NCBI GenBank assembly: GCA_950022295.1 | Contig: OX465596.1 | Location: forward strand, 212,691,501-212,755,500 | From: Bromus sterilis | Taxonomy: Eukaryota; Streptophyta; Magnoliopsida; Poales; Poaceae | Direction of reading: 5' to 3' | Length of the DNA stretch: 64,000 nucleotides | Part shown: positions 20,667 through 32,222 of the stretch, one piece after another | Position numbering within the stretch: the stretch's first letter is position 1 | Layout: every line of letters starts with the position of its first letter | Translations under genes and position numbers: made by a program | Notes under the pieces: model-generated | What the model was told of the DNA's origin: nothing | What the model saw: the letters and a program-made list of their open reading frames with translations, nothing else | Database searches by the model: none

Positions 20667-23600
20667 TGTCGGGACCCGGAATATGCGTATGTAATTCCAG
20701 TCACAATACAATCACATGGAGAGCCGAGAGACGTACCCACTTGTCTAAGCAGACAAGGCCAAGCACAGAACACTCTCGGAAAGCATTGAACGTGAGGGGC
20801 ATCCCATCCAGGCCAGATAATCAAATGAGATGGGTCCTCATCGTTCGCTCACAAGTCTAAATTCTTACGGGTGGTGAAATCCCATACTCATAGACAACTT
20901 GCCTCAACCATATTATCGTTTGAATCCTAACTCATACATAAACAGACTCCAGCCCGATCTCTTAGTCAGGGTCTCGGGCGGGATCGATCATACAACTAAG
21001 TGTGCCACGTGACAGAGTCACAAGCAATTGCATCGCGATCCCCCAAGCTGCGCACATCTAAGGGCCACTTGGTGTATAAAAGACCGTCAGCGAGATCATA
21101 ACTAAGCTATCGAACCCCACACTGAGACATGCACGTTATAAACATACACGCAACATACATGTCCAGTGTGAACAGCAGGTATCATCACATAACTCTACAA
21201 AGTACTTCTTTATTGACTTACACATAGAGCATACAAAGATCACATGGCTGTGATCCAACATTACATCAAACAACGGAAGCAAATTAGGTCTGAGTACATA
21301 CAAGATTAACAAATGGCTTAGAGAAGCCTTGTTCAACATACAAGCCCTTCCACGAGGGACCAGACTGCTGTCTGGAACTATACTAACTTAGTCACTTTCG
21401 AGCTTCAGGAAGGTGACTCCATCGGGGTCTGGGTTCCCATTTAAAACATAGAATAGGAAAACGTGAGTACAAAGACGTACTCAGCAAGACTTACATCAGA
21501 ACTACACTACTCATGCTCAAGTTTCAAGGTAAAGGAGGTGGGGTTCAACATGCAGAAGTGCTAGCTTTGACTTGGCTAGTCCTGAACTACGAGTACCAGA
21601 CTTGAGGTAAGAAGCGTACACGAGTCCACTACCAAGTCTCCAACCAATACACTACTATGGATACTTCCTCGACTTCCCCACGAGGAAGCATGCCATAGCA
21701 CTCACGCTTATCTTGCGAGTTTTATAAGTATCCATTCAAGTTGTCTAGTGATCAAGTAGAGGTCTCCAAGTAGTCCATAACCGTGGACACGGCTATTCGA
21801 ATAGTTTATTAACCCTGCAGGGGTGTACATCTTCACACGCGTTTCATCATTTATCGCCTCGTTCTTGTCACCCTTCAAGCGGGTGTCGAACGTGGATGAA
21901 ACCAAGGCAATACCCTCACATCACCTTCTCTAATCCAGGAGTCGACTACCTGAGTTTGTCACCGCTCGAGAGTCCGGCCGGTTCAAAGAAACGGACTCAA
22001 ATAATGCAGGCAACCGAGACGCCACCTCTGACAGATGGTTTTACTGCCTCACAGGTCCACCCACATATCTATATGATGCAACCTTTCATTCATACTTTTT
22101 CTATGCATATGCCAAATGGAAAGCCCGAATCTATTGTGACTCCTGGACCGGATCGGGTACTTAAAGAGGCCAAACGGGGCTCCCATAAACCCTACATGTG
22201 GTCATACTCTTTTTCTTGGATCACAAAACAGGAACTCGGGGCCTAGGGCAATGTTCAACGAGACAACCCACTGTGTACTCCTACACAACCTCTCATCGTT
22301 CACCTTTGTTTAGGGTGGATTCACCAACACGTTATAATCAGCACCATTATGAATATCCATCCCAACTCACAAACAATGTAACCTCATTGTATCACTAAGG
22401 AGCAATAAGCAGTAACAATTGCAGGGGCCACATGCTCATCATTCAACTCCTATATCTACTAGGATTGTGGTTTGATTAATACGGTGACAAAATGATAGGT
22501 CATGCATCGGAATGGGTTCAACTATGCGAAAGAACGCGTCTCGGTGATCTCCTAAACATGCATAAGAGACTGAGAGGGAAGTAGGATTTTATATACATGA
22601 TCAATGAGGGGGTGCTTGCCTTGCTGACGATCACGAGGTACTGTACTTCTGACGTGAGGTTGAACTCGTCTCCGGGATCAACTCCTACCGAGAAGATGCA
22701 AATACTGAAGCACTGAAAGTAAAGCACATAATTGATAAATTACAATGCTCAAACAATATGGCATGATATGAAGATGATCATGGGTTTGTTATGCTTCTTA
22801 TGTCCATGTGATAAGGTTTGCATTGCAATGGTTCAAGTTAGATTGATCAAAGTAATTAATTTGCATTAAATCCATTTAAGCCAAATAGCAAAGCTACTGG
22901 TCCCATTTTATATTCAACTCAAACATGGTTGAAAGTTGGTTATTTGGATAGAGAATTTTCTGCTGATCATTTTTCATATATAAAACTTTTCATTTGGAGT
23001 TATGGTTTAAAATATATTAATATTCAAAGTTTTGCTTATTTTCTGGAATTTCTTATTTAAATTAATTGATTTGGCATTATTGCGTCATGCTGGCGTCGGC
23101 ATGACGTGTGGCCAGCCCTGACAGGGGGCGCCCACTGGTCAGTGGATAGGCGGTTATTTATCTTCTATTAAAATTAAACTTTGTTTAATTAGGGCTAGGG
23201 GGCCACTGTCAGTGAGAGAGAGAGGGATTAGTGTGGGCGGTTTAGGGTATTAAAGGCCTGGGGCGGCCGTCGGCTAGCCGTCGGCGCCTTTGGACGCGGC
23301 GGTGCCTCACCGGAGGGCACGGGGGTGGAGGAGGAGGACACCAGCGGGTAGCCCGCGGCCTCCCGCACCTGATGGTGCACACGGGGCACCCAGGGGGGCC
23401 CGTGGCCACGCCGACGAGCAGGCCTGCGACGGCGAGCTCACGGCCATGGCGGAGAATGGCGAAGAGGGGGGATGAATCCGAGCGCAAAAATAGGGGACCG
23501 CAAGGGGAGCTCATCCTGAGCACACGGAGGAGGCTGGAGGGGGTCGGGGATGCAGGTCGGCGGCGAATTCAGCTATGGCGTCCGGCGGGCAGGAAACGAT

Positions 23601-24444
23601 GTCGATGACGATGGCGTCACCTAGGGGGATTCTTGGCTCGATTCCAGGATCGGGGAGACGAATACGATGGCGGACGACCTGTTGTACACGTTGGGGGAGC
23701 TTCTTGTCGCCGTTGGCCACAGCTGCGCGCTGAGGTGCTCTCCGGCGAGCTCTCAGGGTGGCTCGCAAATGGCGGGAGGAGACAAAGGAGAGGTCCAGAG
23801 AGAGGGGAAGTGGCTTGGGGCCTTCCAGGCGTCCACGGAGACGGGATAAGGCCAAGGCGGAGTCAGGCGGGGAGGTGCCACGGCGACGGCGTCGGCTTGC
23901 CGGGCACGCAGCTGCCTGGCTTCCTGAGGAAGAAGACAAAGGCGCCAGGTGGGCTGGGCCGGCTACAGTGAGTTGGGCCAGAGGGGTAAGTGGGTAGGCT
24001 TCTCTCTGTTTTTCTATTTTATTTCTTTTCTGTTTTGTGTTTTGATTTGATTTCCATATCAAATCATTTTATAAAATTCCAAAAACTTTTATGTGAGCTA
24101 ATGAGACATATATAACTCCACATATAAAGTTTTATAATTATTGAAATTATATTTAAATAATTTCAATTGCAAATACAATATTTATTTAATTTCCAAGGGC
24201 ATTTTGGACTTTTAGAATAATCAGAGAGCATGAAGTGGGACCCACTTCACTTGAAATGTGATCAGGCCCATTTATGAGATTCTTCAAAAAAGGTCAAAGC
24301 ATTTTTGTAAAAAGATTTTTGTTTGGCCTTTTATTAAAATTATTTTGAGGCTTTTTGCTTCCCCATTTCTTTTTCTTTTGCAAAAATTTCATGATGCAAA
24401 AATGCAAGCTTACCAAAGCACAAACCTAAATTAGGGTTCTAACA
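20667..24444 (-). repeat. Element K 3' LTR, 3,778 bp
   Basis: In + order it runs TGTCGGGACCCGG to TTAGGGTTCTAACA (CA-end mutated from TGACA). It is full length compared with G's LTRs. It holds the palindromic block (21772-21828) and a GC-rich part (about 23230-23960). Confidence 0.9.
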
Positions 24445-24465
24445 ACTCGCCCCCACTCTCAAAAG
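24445..24465 (-). other. Element K polypurine tract
   Basis: The minus strand reads TTTTGAGAGTGGGGGCGAG next to the 3' LTR start. It is the expected plus-strand primer. Confidence 0.7.
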
Positions 24466-27325
24466 AATGTTGTCCCGAGATTCAGAAGTCCTCGGGAAGA
24501 GGGTGGGGTACTCAGCTCGTAGACGATCCTCTCGTTCCCAGGTGGCTTCTTTCTCTGAATGATGTGACCACTGCACTTTGAGGAATCTGATCTTCTGACG
24601 TCTGGTGCTATGCTCGGCTTCATCAAGAATACGAACAGGGTACTCTCGATATGAAAGATTATCTTGGAGATCAAGCGTTTCCTGGTCTACTTCGCGGATG
24701 GGGTCCTTGAAGCAACGCCTGAGTTGAGAGACGTGGAAGACATCATGAACCTGGAAGAGGTGAGGGGGTAGTTCCAATTGGTAGGCAACTTCTCCATGTT
24801 TAGCGAGAATGCGAAAGGGACCAATGTAACGTGGAGCCAACTTGCCTTTGATACCGAAGCGATGGGTACCCTTCAGAGGAGTAACCCGAAGGTAAGCCTT
24901 CTCATCCAGATTGTAGCTTTCTTGCCTATGATGACGATCATAGTAGCTTTTCTGACGAGACTGAGCGGCTTTCAAACGATCACGAACAATGCGAACTTTC
25001 TCTTCTGCTTCCTTGATCATATCCGGTCTAAAGAATTGTCTTTCACCGGTTTCTGACCAGTTTAGGGGTGTTCGACATCTTCATCCATAGAGGAGTTAAA
25101 AAGGAGCCATGTTCAGACTAGATTGGAAACTATTGTTATAAGCAAAGTCGGCAAATGGAAGAGACTTCTCCCAATTCTTTCCAAAAGATATAACAGAAGC
25201 TCTGAGCATGTCTTCGAGAATTTGGTTAACCCTTTCAACTTGACCGCTAGATTCAGGGTGGAAAGCTGTACTAAAGGAGAGATGAGTTCCCATAGCATTT
25301 TGAAAACTTTCCCAGAATCTAGAGGTGAAAAGGCTACCACGATCAGAATTGATTTCCAAAGGAACACCGTGAAGAGACACAATTCTAGAGACATACAAGT
25401 CCGCCAACTGACTAGCAGTTATAGACTCACGAACAGGAAGGAAGTGAGCAACTTTTGAGAGTCGGTCAATGACCACGAAGATGGCATCATTTCCTTTCTG
25501 GGTTTTTGGAAAGCCGGTGATGAAGTCCATACCGACTTTGTCCCATTTACACTCGGGAATAGACAATGGTTGAAGAGTACCAGCAGGTCTTTGGTGTTCT
25601 ACCTTAATGCAACGACACACATCACATTCGGCAACAAATTGAGCAATGTCTCTCTTCATCCTAGTCCACCAAAATCTCTGGCCTAGATCTCGGTACATTT
25701 TTGTCCTACCGGGATGAATTTAGAGGGGAGTGTCATGAGCTTCCTTAAGGATCAGCTGCCTTAGGTCTTGATTCTCAGGGACTACTAAACGGTTCTCAAA
25801 GAATACCGTTCCTTGACCATTTGCAAAGAAACATTTAGCATCTCCGCTAGCAATGTTCTCCTTGATCTCTCGAATACCACTATCTTGTTTCTGGGCGGCT
25901 ATGATTTGATCCTCAAGGGTTGGTTTCGCCAACAGGGTAGAAAGAAATCCATGAGGAACTATCTCAAAATTGAGCTTGCGAAATTCCTCATGAAGAAGTG
26001 GTTCATATTGTTGTAACATGAGGTTGTTACAATACGACTTATGACTTAGTGCATCAGCCATGACATTGGCTTTGCCTGGGGTGTAAGAAATTCCTAAGTC
26101 ATAATCTTTTATCAACTCTATCCAGCATCTTTTCCTGAGATTAAGATCTGGTTGGGTGAATATATATTTGAGACTTTGGTGGTCAGAATAGATCTCACAA
26201 CGATTACCAAGGAGGTAATGTCGCCAAGTCTTCGGGCATGAACTACAGCAGCGAGTTCAAGATCATGGGTAGGATAGTTCTCTTTATGTGGACGAAACTG
26301 GCGTGAAGCGTATGCTACCACATGTCGATCTTACCTAAGTATGCATCCTAACCCTTGCCGTGAAGCATCACAATAGATCTCAAAATCCTTTTTGGTGTCT
26401 GGAGGTGCAAGTATGGGTGCAGAAGTCAATCTTCTCTTTAGCTCTTGAAAGCTTTCCTCGCACTTGGGGGTCCATTGGAATTTCTTATCTTTGTTGAGGA
26501 GTTCAGTTAGAGGCTTTGCAACTTTGGAGAAGTTCTCAACGAAGCGGCGACAATAGCTGGCTAAGCCAAGAAAACTCCTAACTTGCTTAACCGATTCAGG
26601 TGGAGTCCAATCAAGGACGGCCTGAACTCTCTCAGGATTGACAACAATGCCTTTGGCAGAAATCACGTGGCCTAAATAGGCCACTTATGGTAGCCAAAAT
26701 TTGCACTTAGAGAACTTGGCATAAAGGTGATGCTCTCGAAGTTTCATCAGTACCAACCTAAGATGTTCTGCGTGCTCTTCTTCATTCTTCGAGTAGATGA
26801 GAATGTCATCTAGATAAACTACAACAAATTTATCCAAGTAATCCATGAAGATCGAATTCATCAAGTGCGAGAATCTGGCGGGGGCATTGGTTAAACCGAA
26901 GGACATGACGGTGTACTCGCAAAGACCATATCGACTAGTGAAAGCCGTCTGGGGAATGTCCTCGTTTCGGATTTTGATTTGATGGTAGCCTAATCTCAAA
27001 TCCATCTTGGAGAAGACAGAGGATCCAGCAAGTTGATCATAAAGATCATTGATCCTGGGCAGTGGGTACTTGTTCTTTATCGTCGCTAGATTTAGCGGGC
27101 GTTAGTCTACGCACATCCTTTCTGTTCCATCTTTCTTCGTTACGAACAGAACGGGGCAACCCCATGGCGATGAGCTAGGGCGGATGAAGCCTTTTGCCAA
27201 CGAAGCATCAAGTTGGATTTTAGCTCAGCTAACTCATGTGGGGCCATTCTATATGGGCGTTTGGAAATTGGGGTTGTGCCTGGTATAAGATCCACTATGA
27301 ATTTTACACATCTGTCGGGTGGCAT
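24447..27325 (-). pseudogene. Element K pol remnant: RT, RNase H, integrase, chromodomain
   Basis: Reading right to left on the minus strand. RT: MPPDRCVKFIVDL near 27300, DLRLGYHQIKIRNEDI at about 27000, and a YLDD near 26810. RT thumb and RNase H follow (YLGHVISAKGI, then FEIYCDASRQGLG) to about 26120. Integrase zinc region and core (NSDRGSLFTSRFW, GQVERVNQ) span about 25700-25096. The tail (VFHVSQL, VQWSHHSEKEATWERE chromodomain) ends near 24440. Frames break at about 27140, 26684, 26325, 26117, a TAG near 25718, and 25085, so it is dead. Gag and protease are missing. Domain order equals the Tekay/Del chromovirus order and matches A and G closely. Confidence 0.92.
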
Positions 27326-27630
27326 AGTTTAAGGGGTTGGATCTCTGGATAAATTCCTAGAGGATGACCAAGGTTTACTAGGGGCTACAACAGATATGTC
27401 AGAGTAGAAAAGTACCCCAACACGATGATTAGTGTGGTTCTTCTTGCTAGAAGACATCTAAAGTGGGAGGAGGAGCTGCAAATGAATCACTATAGGTTTC
27501 TAGAACAAAACCTACAACAAACTCTAGAGAAATGTCGGGCATGCCACCTAATAATTCTTATGGAAAGACAACCAAAATGGAGGGAAGGATTTTGCAAATG
27601 CATCAGATTATAAAGAAACCTGGAATGACT
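27326..27630. other. Unrecognised segment replacing gag-protease in element K
   Basis: RT homology stops after the MPPDR codons at about 27325, and leader homology resumes at about 27630. The roughly 300 bp between replace about 2.2 kb of gag-protease. No domain was recognised. A + strand stretch near 27530-27552 (REMSGMPP) resembles the protease-RT linker in inverted orientation, so a local inversion is possible. Confidence 0.45.
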
Positions 27631-27959
27631 TGGACAGCATAACGGTTTTACCGGGATGGAAAATGCAACAACCTCGAAGGAATTGGACATAACTTCTTCA
27701 AGGAACTCAAAACACGGAGAGTCTGGATGACGAAAACAATCCTACGGCTACAAGGAAGCACTCAACGAGATGTTCTAGTAAGACATAGATGAGCCTAGTC
27801 CTATCATTCCGTAGAAAAGATAAGGGTGACTCAAAACTCAGATCAATGAGGGTAAGGAGAAAAGAAGCCTTACATTGTTCCCTTATACACAGAGTAACTA
27901 TATAACTATAGAATGCTAGACTCGACTTCGACCAAGGCTTTGATAATCCTACGGACAGT

Positions 27960-27978
27960 CCTTCTCTGATACCAAGTC
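27960..27978 (-). other. Element K primer binding site
   Basis: The minus strand reads GACTTGGTATCAGAGAAGG, the initiator-Met tRNA type, adjoining the 5' LTR. Confidence 0.88.
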
Positions 27979-30835
27979 TGCCGGGACCCGGAATATGCGT
28001 ATGTAATTCCAGTCACGATACAATCATATGGAGAGCCTAGAGCCGTACCCACTTGTCTAAGCAGTCAAGGCCAAGCACAGAACACTCTCGGAAAGCATCG
28101 AACGTGAGGGGCATCCCATCCAGGCCGGATGATCAACTGAGATGGGTCCTCATCGTCCGCTTACAAGTCTAAATGCTTATGGGTGGTGAAATCCCATACT
28201 CATAAACAAGTCGCCTCAACCATATTATCGATTGAATCCTAACTCTTACATAAACAGACTCCAGCCCGATCTCTTAGTCAGGGTCTCGAGCGGGCTCGAT
28301 CATACAACAAAGTGTGCCACGTGACAGAGTCATGAGCAATCGCATCGCGATGTCCCAAGCTGCGCACATCTAAGGGCCGCTTGGTGTATAAAAGACCGCC
28401 GACAAGATCACAACTAAGCTATCGAACCCCACACTGAGATATGCACGTTATAAACATACACGCAGCATACATGTCCAGTGTGAACAACAGGTATCATCAC
28501 ATAACTCTGCAAAGTACTTCTTTATTTACTTACACATAGAGCATACGAAGATCACAAGGCTGTGATCCAACATTACATCAAACAACGGAAGCAAATTAGG
28601 TCTGATTACAGACAAGATTAACTTAGAGAAGCCTCGTTCAACATACAAGCCCTTCCACGAGGGACCAGACTGTTGTCTGGAATTATACTAACTTATTCAA
28701 CGTCGAGCTTTAGGAAGGTTACTCCATCGGGGTCTGGGTTCCTATCTAAAACATAGACTAAGAAAAGTTGAGTACAAAGACATACTCAGCAAGACTTATA
28801 TCAGAACTACACTACTCATGCTCAAGTTTCAAGGTAAAGGAGGTGGGGTTCAACATGCAGAAGTGCCAGCTTTGAGTTGGCTAGTCCTGAACTACGAGTA
28901 CCAGAATTGAGGTAAGAAGCGTACACGAGTACACTACCAAGTCTCAACCCAATACACCACTATGGATACTTCCTCGACTTCACCACGAGGAAGCACGCCA
29001 TAGCACTCACGCTTATCTTGCGAGATTTATAAGTATCCATTCAAGTTGTCTAATGATCAAGTAGAGGTCTCCAAGTAGTCCATAACCGTGGACACGGCTA
29101 TTCGAATAGTTTATTAACCCTACAGGGGTGTACATCTTCACACGCGTGTCATCACTTATCGCCTCGTTCTTGTCACCCTTCAAGCGGGTATTGGACCTGG
29201 ATGAAACCAAGGCACTACCATCACATCACCTTCTCTAATCCAGCAGTCGACTACCTGAGTTTGTCACCGTTCGAGAGTCCGGCCGGTTCAACGAAACGGA
29301 CTCAGATAATGCAGGCGACCGAGACGCCACCTCTGACAGATGGTTTTACTTCCTCACAGGTCCACCCACATATCTATATGATGCAACCTTTCATTCATAC
29401 TTTTTCTATGCATATGCCAAATGGAAAGCCCGAATCTATTGTGACTCCTGGACCGGACCGGGTACGTAAAGAGGCTAAACGGGGCTCCCATAAACCCTAC
29501 ATGTGGTCATACTCTTTATCTTGGATCACAGGAACTCGGGACCTAGGGAAGTGTTCAACGAGACAACCCACTGTGTACTCCTACAGAGCCTCTCATCGTT
29601 CACCTTTGTTCAGGGTGGATTCACCAACACGTTATCATCAGCACCATTATGAATATCCATCCCGACTCACAAACAATGTAACCTCATTGTATCACTAAGA
29701 AGCAATAATCATTAACAGTTGCAGGGGCCACATGCTCATCATTCAACTCCTATATCTACTAGGATTGTGGTTTGCTTAATACGGTGACAAAATGATAGGT
29801 CATGCATCGGAATGGGCTCAATTATGCGAAACAACGTGTCTCGGTGATCTCCTAAACATGCATAAGCGAGACTGAGAGGGAAGTAGGATTTTATAGACAT
29901 GATCAAAGAGGGGGTGCTTGCCTTGTTGGAGGGGGTCGAGGATGCAGGTCGGCGGCAAATTCGGCTATGGCGTCTGGCGGGCAGCAGAGGACGTCGATGA
30001 CGATGGCGTCACCTAGGGGTCTTCTCGGCTCGATTCCAGGATCGGGGAGACGAAGACGATGGCGGGCGACCTGTTGGACATGTCGGTGGAGCTTCTTGTC
30101 GCCGTTGTCCACGGCTGCGCACTGAGGTGCTCTCCGGCGAGCTCTCAGGGTGGCTCGCAAATGGCGGGAGGAGACGAAGGAGAGGGCCAGAGAGAGCGGA
30201 AGTGGCTTGGGGCCTTCCAGGCGTCCACGGAGACGGGATAAGGCCAAGGGGGGGCAGGCAGGGAGGTGCCACGGCGACGGCGTCGGCATGCCGGGCACGC
30301 AGCTGCCTCGCTGCCTGAGGAAGAAGACACAGGCGCCAGGTGGGCTGGGCCGGCTTCAGTGAGTTGGGCCAGAGGGGTAAGTGGGTAGGATTCTCTCTGT
30401 TTTTCTATTTTATTTCTTTTCTGTTTTGTGTTTTGATTTGATTTCCATATCAAATCATTTTATAAAATTCCAAAAACTTTTATGTGAGCTAATGAGACAT
30501 ATATAACTCCACCCATAAAGTTTTAGAATTATTGAAATTATATTTAAATAATTTCAATTGCAAATAAAATATTTATTTAATTTCCAAGGGCATTTTGTAC
30601 TTTTAGAATAATCAGAGAGCATGAAGTGGGACCCACTTCACTTGAAATGTGATCATGCCCATTTATGAGATTCTTCAAAAAGGTCAAAGAATTTTTGGAA
30701 AAAGATTTTTGTGTGGCCTTTTATTAAAATTATTTTGAGGATTTTTGCTTCCCCATTTCTTTTTCTTTTGCAAAAATTTTCATGATGCAAAATTGCAAGC
30801 TTAGCAAAGCACAAACCTAAATTAGGGTTCTGACA
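27979..30835 (-). repeat. Element K 5' LTR with internal deletion, 2,857 bp
   Basis: In + order it runs TGCCGGGACCC to TTCTGACA. Against the 3' LTR it lacks about 910 bp (equivalent to about 22625-23533), joined at about 29925 through a short CTGG/TTGG-like overlap. It keeps the palindromic block at 29076-29133. Confidence 0.9.
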
Positions 30836-30840
30836 CACTA

Positions 30841-31832
30841 TTCCTGGACGATTGGGCCGGATGGTTTGTTCTTCCCGGATGATAATTCCCGGAACACGCC
30901 TTTCTACCGAAGGCGGAGAGTGCACGAGGCCTCACCCTCGCTTTGCCTTCGCAAGAGATTCACGCCAAGCCACGCCGTTCATCGACGCAGGTTCTCTGCG
31001 AGATCAACCCCACTCGGACGACTGAATCTGCTCAGCACGGAGAGTGCGAAGTTGTCGCTATCGGTCCACCCGATAAAGCTCCACTCCGACTAGCTTGTGG
31101 GGGCTCCGTACCTTCCTAGGATAATGTTTCCACAGTTGGTCCTCACCTCCCGGGATCTATCTTTCCCAGAGAGACTGGGATGGAGTCCCCGGCAAGCATC
31201 CATGCGGACGGATGTACCAGTCTCTCGGAAAGACTCGCCGGAAAGAACCGCACAACTCGGACCTCGAGCCAAGGCACCATCACAGCACCCTTGAGAGATT
31301 GCACTTACACGAACCCCTCAGTTCTTGAAGTAGCTTTCTCCATGAGGACAACTAGTGGAAATGAGTACTCGTTTCTCATATTGCCATTTGTCTTCTCATT
31401 AATAGCGTCTGCCGCACGCAGTGGAGAATTCATGCAATACTCCTCCGATAAGCCGTGCAAGAGGTCAAATCAAAACTACCGGAATCCGCTTGTCAGATGT
31501 TCTTTCTCTCGGAGGCCGATGACACGGAGAGGTATCCATGAGGTACGACAATGGACAAGTTCTCTAAAAAGTTACTACATTCATTACTACTACCCCGTAA
31601 GGGGATTTTCCGGAGCCAAGGCACTGCTTGGGTCTTTCTGGATCGCTATTTACATCTTGCGCTAACCGGACGGAGTGGTTACACCACTACCACTATCCAC
31701 CTACTGCTAAGTACAAAAGTGCAGGCCCAAAATGAGAAGAGCCCTACAGGGGTGGACCTTTCCGGCAGCATCCCGCCTCTTCAGTGTTCGGCGGTGGGCT
31801 CAACACCCATGAAGTGGTGGATGACCCCCACG
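30841..31832 (+). other. Element J second internal piece
   Basis: This stretch lies between K and D and belongs to J by position. Several short ORFs occur, none with a recognised domain. Its right end (31781-31832, minus strand) carries the last codons of the antisense B3 gene. Confidence 0.55.
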
Positions 31833-31837
31833 GCGCC

Positions 31838-32208
31838 TGATAAACGAGAGATGGTAATTGCTTCTCGCCCTTCGTTGGTCACCCCAAGTGGAAGGTGAGA
31901 TGTAGCGTATCGGAAAATTTCCCTTGGTGAAGACACCAAGGTTTAAAGATCGTCTCCCGTAGGACTCCGGAAGGTTCCTTCACGCTGATTTTTTATCTGA
32001 TTTTTCCCAAAAATTTTGAGCACTTTAATATGGGGGAAAATTCAAATAGAAAAACAACAGAAAACAGAAACTGGCACTGGGGCGCACTGAGTTAATAGGT
32101 TAGTCCAAATATGATCAAAAGTGTATGAAAGTGTATCTAGATCATTGCAATATCACACAAAACATGCCTGGAGCAAGCAGAAATTATCGATACGTTTGGG
32201 ACGTATCA
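31838..32208 (-). repeat. Element D 3' LTR, 371 bp
   Basis: It runs TGATAAACGAGAG to ACGTTTGGGACGTATCA (+ strand). It pairs with 37181-37552. Confidence 0.93.
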
Positions 32209-32222
32209 ACATCCCCAAGCTT
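32209..32222 (-). other. Element D polypurine tract
   Basis: The minus strand reads AAGCTTGGGGATGT directly before the 3' LTR. The same motif borders E's LTR at 39949. Confidence 0.7.

Larger units (their letters stand above)
20667..30835 (-). mobile_element. Element K: decayed chromovirus, 10.2 kb, TSD CACTA
   Basis: Complete ends: TGTCGGGACCC at 20667 and TTCTGACA at 30835, flanked by CACTA at 20662-20666 and 30836-30840. In + order: 3' LTR 20667-24444, polypurine tract, pol remnants 24447-27325, filler, leader, primer site 27960-27978, and 5' LTR 27979-30835. Gag and most of the protease are deleted. It is inserted in J. The CACTA here is only the 5-bp target duplication, not a CACTA DNA transposon. 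Confidence 0.94.

Noticed and set aside
23242..24062. Possible host gene in the GC-rich region of K's 3' LTR
   Set aside because: It is present in both LTRs of K and related to the LTRs of G. No domain was found.
20662..30840. CACTA DNA transposon ends
   Set aside because: CACTA is only the 5-bp target duplication around element K. The element has LTRs, a primer site and gypsy pol.
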